Positions 61,455 to 64,000 of a DNA stretch of 64,000 bases are shown in pieces (within the stretch, counting starts at the first letter, position 1; the number at the start of each line of letters is the position of its first letter). A program made the position numbers and the translations under genes. Source of the stretch: JBKEDC01 sp047975205 (GTDB taxonomy: Bacteria > Bacteroidota > Bacteroidia > Bacteroidales > Prolixibacteraceae); assembly GCA_047975205.1 (NCBI GenBank), contig JBKEDC010000012.1, positions 62,001 to 126,000 on the forward strand. The letters run 5' to 3'. A model generated the notes under the pieces. That model was not told where the DNA came from. It did not search any database and worked only from the letters and a program-made list of their open reading frames with translations.

Positions 61455-63197
61455 CTAGACTAAACCAAGTTCTTGCATGATATTGTCTATTTTTTCTTCA
61501 GCAGCAGCTTCCAATGTATCAAATTCATCTCTTGAGTTCATCGGAGCGGCAATCTCAAAGTAGAATTTAATTTTGGGTTCTGTACCGGAAGGACGGACAG
61601 AAATTTTAGTTCCATCTTCAGTAAAAAATTGCAATACATTTGAAATAGTCTTTTGATTGATTTTAAGCTCTTCACCGGTAATCATATTTTTTTCTACTAA
61701 TGTACTATAATCTTTAACTGATTTTAAACGGCTTCCGCCCAGTGTTGCCGGAGGTGTCTGACGGAAATCAACCATCATTTGTTTGATTTCATCAGCCCCT
61801 GTTTTTCCCGGACGAACAATATACTTCATCTTTTCTTTAGAGTGACCATATTCCAAGTAAATATCTTGGATAAGCTCATAAAGTGTTTTACCTTGTTCTT
61901 TAGCCCAAGCCGCAATTTCACCCATTAAAGCACAAGCAGAAACGGCATCTTTATCACGAACGTAATCAGATGGCATAAAACCAAAGCTTTCTTCGCCTCC
62001 TCCAATATATTTTTTTACACCTTCATTGTCACGAATTACCTCAGCAATATATTTGAATCCGGTATAAACATCAAAGAATTCAATACCATTTGCGCGAGCG
62101 ATATCAGCAATTTTTTCTGTCGATACGATTGTTTTTACAATAAATTCATTGCCCTTGAAAGCGTTTTTCTCTTTCATCCGGGTAATAATATAGTAGATAA
62201 ACAACAAAGCTGTTTGGTTTCCGTTTACGATGATATATTCTCCTTTATCGTTTTTTACAACCACACCGATACGGTCTGAGTCAGGATCTGAAGCCATTAC
62301 TACATCAGCATCAACTTCGTAAGCTTTTTTGATAGCCATTTCCATAGCTGCAGGTTCTTCCGGATTAGGAGAAACTACGGTAGGAAAGTCACCACTTACT
62401 ACGTCTTGCTCAGGGATATTGATAATATTTTCAAATCCGAAAGCACGGAAAGCTGCCGGAATTAATTTTACACCGGTTCCATGAATAGGAGTGTAAATAA
62501 TTTTAAGATCTTTATGCTTAGCCACAATCTCAGGAGCAAGTGATACTTTTTTCACTTCTTCAAGGAACTTGGCGTCAACTTCTTCTCCAATGATTTCAAT
62601 AAGCTCCGGGTTTCCTTCAAAGTTAATAGCTGAAGCTGTTACTTTAGCAACTTCATCAATGATATTTACGTCGTGAGGACTTACAACTTGAGATCCGTCA
62701 TCCCAATATGCTTTATATCCGTTGTATTCTTTGGGATTGTGAGATGCGGTTATGATAATACCTGATTGACAGCCGAATTCACGAATTACATATGATAATT
62801 CAGGAGTTGGACGAAGGTCTTCGAAGAGATATACTTTAATTCCGTTAGCAGAAAATATATCAGCACTTTTTTCAGCAAATAAACGACTATTATTGCGACA
62901 GTCGTGCCCTATGGCAACTTTAATTTCATCAAGGTGTGCAAAATTCTTTTTTAAGTAGTTACTCAGTCCTTGAGTTGCAGCACCTACGGTGTAAATGTTC
63001 ATTCTATTTGATCCGGCTCCCATGATTCCGCGAAGGCCTCCGGTTCCGAATTCAAGGTCTTTATAAAATGAATCGATAAGATCTGTTTTATCTTCAGATT
63101 CGATCATTTTTTTTACCTCTTTGCGTGTAGTTTCATCATATACATCGCTTAGCCATGTTTGAGCCTTTTTAATTACAGGGTCTAAATTCTCTGACAT
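61455..63197 (-). CDS. phosphoglucomutase/phosphomannomutase (phospho-sugar mutase)
   Basis: This alpha-D-phosphohexomutase has 580 residues, the large form common in Firmicutes and Bacteroidota (PgcA-like). The phosphoserine loop is 'IITASHNPKEYNGYKAYW', the metal loop 'ASDPDSDRIGVV', the sugar-binding 'GGGEESFGFMPSD', and the C-terminal phosphate-binding 'SVRPSGTEPKIKFYFE'. It interconverts glucose 1- and 6-phosphate and/or the mannose equivalents for cell-surface sugar synthesis, which agrees with the rfbD gene 18 bases upstream on the same strand. The exact sugar is not determined. Confidence 0.94.
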   Translation of the reverse strand: MSENLDPVIKKAQTWLSDVYDETTRKEVKKMIESEDKTDLIDSFYKDLEFGTGGLRGIMGAGSNRMNIYTVGAATQGLSNYLKKNFAHLDEIKVAIGHDCRNNSRLFAEKSADIFSANGIKVYLFEDLRPTPELSYVIREFGCQSGIIITASHNPKEYNGYKAYWDDGSQVVSPHDVNIIDEVAKVTASAINFEGNPELIEIIGEEVDAKFLEEVKKVSLAPEIVAKHKDLKIIYTPIHGTGVKLIPAAFRAFGFENIINIPEQDVVSGDFPTVVSPNPEEPAAMEMAIKKAYEVDADVVMASDPDSDRIGVVVKNDKGEYIIVNGNQTALLFIYYIITRMKEKNAFKGNEFIVKTIVSTEKIADIARANGIEFFDVYTGFKYIAEVIRDNEGVKKYIGGGEESFGFMPSDYVRDKDAVSACALMGEIAAWAKEQGKTLYELIQDIYLEYGHSKEKMKYIVRPGKTGADEIKQMMVDFRQTPPATLGGSRLKSVKDYSTLVEKNMITGEELKINQKTISNVLQFFTEDGTKISVRPSGTEPKIKFYFEIAAPMNSRDEFDTLEAAAEEKIDNIMQELGLV

Positions 63198-63215
63198 ATC
63201 TCGTAATTTTATGTG

Positions 63216-64000
63216 TTATTGTGTTTTTAAGATGTTAATGCATGCTTTTAGGCTATCTCGCCAGTATGGGATTTCAATTCCATAAGTATTTTTAATTTTA
63301 CTCTTGTTCAAAACACTGTATGATGGTCTCTGAGCAGGGGTGGGGTAGTCTTTGGTTTCAATAGGAAATACTGTACAACTAATTTTGCCAATTTCATGAA
63401 TTTGTTTTGCAAAATCATACCAACTAGCTACTCCCTCATTTGAATAATGATATATTCCGGGGTGCCAATTATCTTCGGTTTGTTTAATAATTTCAAGAAT
63501 TGTTTGGGCTAGATCTAAGGCATAAGTCGGAGTTCCTATTTGATCGCTGATAACGCTAAGTTTTTCGCGCTCCTCTCCCAACTTAAGCATTGTTTTTACA
63601 AAATTCTTCCCAAAGGCAGAATATAACCAGGACGTGCGAATAATAACTGCTTCCGGATTTTCCTTAATTAATGCAATTTCTCCGTTCAGTTTTGTTTTTC
63701 CATAAACAGAATTAGGGCCAACCAAATCATCTTCCGTGTAAGGCACGCAAGCTGTCCCGTCAAAAACGTAATCTGTTGATACATGGATAACCTTAGTCTT
63801 GCTGATTTTGGCTATGCTGCCGATATATTTTGGAATAGAAACATTGATGAGTTCAGCTAAGTCAGCGTCGGTTTCTGCTATATCTACAGCTGTATAAGCC
63901 GCACAATTAACAATGAAGTCCGGTTGATTATTATCGCAATATCGTTTGAGTGCTTGGAAATCGGTTGCATCTAATTCCTGAACATCTGTGAATAGAAATT
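63216..64000 (-). CDS. rfbD: dTDP-4-dehydrorhamnose reductase, 5' end beyond window
   Basis: The last step of dTDP-L-rhamnose synthesis. The frame is open to the window edge, so the N-terminal Rossmann loop is missing. The visible 261 residues include 'NCAAYTAVDIAE', 'VIHVSTDYVFDGTACVPYTE', the catalytic Y-x3-K in 'VYGKTKLNGE', and 'IRTSWLYSAFGKNFV'. A GTG within this frame at about 63746 is not the start, because the conserved STDYVFDG block precedes it. It lies just upstream of the hexomutase, suggesting a surface-polysaccharide sugar operon. Confidence 0.93.
   Translation of the reverse strand, partial: FLFTDVQELDATDFQALKRYCDNNQPDFIVNCAAYTAVDIAETDADLAELINVSIPKYIGSIAKISKTKVIHVSTDYVFDGTACVPYTEDDLVGPNSVYGKTKLNGEIALIKENPEAVIIRTSWLYSAFGKNFVKTMLKLGEEREKLSVISDQIGTPTYALDLAQTILEIIKQTEDNWHPGIYHYSNEGVASWYDFAKQIHEIGKISCTVFPIETKDYPTPAQRPSYSVLNKSKIKNTYGIEIPYWRDSLKACINILKTQ

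Noticed and set aside
1..64000. CRISPR arrays, rRNA and tRNA genes, transposase-type insertion sequences
   Set aside because: No regularly spaced repeats, no rRNA-like blocks, no convincing tRNA folds and no transposase open frames were found on either strand.

Overview
The window is an AT-rich chromosome segment from a member of the Bacteroidota, most likely an anaerobic or microaerophilic Bacteroidales-type organism. The evidence is gene content and signals rather than any rRNA: a complete RseC-RnfBCDGEA operon, a flavodiiron protein, DUF3109 and WbqC-like proteins, a long signal peptidase I, NBU/CTnDOT-style mobility genes, and several -7 boxes of the TAnnTTTG type. No rRNA, tRNA, CRISPR array or transposase-type insertion sequence was seen.

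Positions 1-45423 are ordinary chromosome. A giant AsmA-like envelope protein and a flavodiiron protein come first, then mltG, an S9 peptidase, an acyl-CoA ligase, DUF3109 and gpmI. They are followed by priA, ispH, cmk, a YkgJ-type cysteine-cluster protein, sufS and pfkA. A minus-strand group carries the WbqC-like protein, a LapA-like protein, lepB and dapB. Next are an M3 lipoprotein peptidase, an rRNA m5C methyltransferase, a SPOR lipoprotein and the seven-gene rnf operon. Then come nitroreductase, ridA, sixA, rsmE, cobalamin adenosyltransferase, a DUF2795 protein, htpG, murI, a second AsmA protein and cinA. Many gene ends are marked by clear stem-loop terminators, and several of these decide which start codon is plausible.

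Positions 45504-61397 form a mobilizable genomic island of about 15.9 kb. It is bounded by a 16-bp direct repeat, AAAACTTTAAAATAAA. The right copy sits in the T-tract of the phosphoglucomutase terminator and the left copy lies about 80 bp upstream of cinA. The left end holds a terminator and a tyrosine recombinase. The island then carries a DUF262/DUF1524 protein, a mobility module (two helix-turn-helix genes, a DUF3408 gene, a probable oriT region, mobA and a relaxase), and a defence-like cargo. The cargo has two blocks: (i) a twin Cys/His repeat protein, a DEDDh exonuclease and two overlapping DUF262 proteins; (ii) an AAA+ ATPase, a metallophosphoesterase and a WYL regulator, also overlapping. 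No coupling protein or conjugation apparatus is present.

Three mobility-side genes (a helix-turn-helix gene, DUF3408 and mobA) are each interrupted by one in-frame stop that a single C-to-T change from CGA, CAG or CAA would explain. DUF3408 also carries a one-base frameshift in an A-run. The integrase, relaxase and all cargo genes are open. I infer an island whose transfer functions are decaying or frozen while its defence cargo is kept. Beyond the right end the chromosome resumes with a phosphoglucomutase/phosphomannomutase gene and the 3' part of rfbD, which runs off the window.
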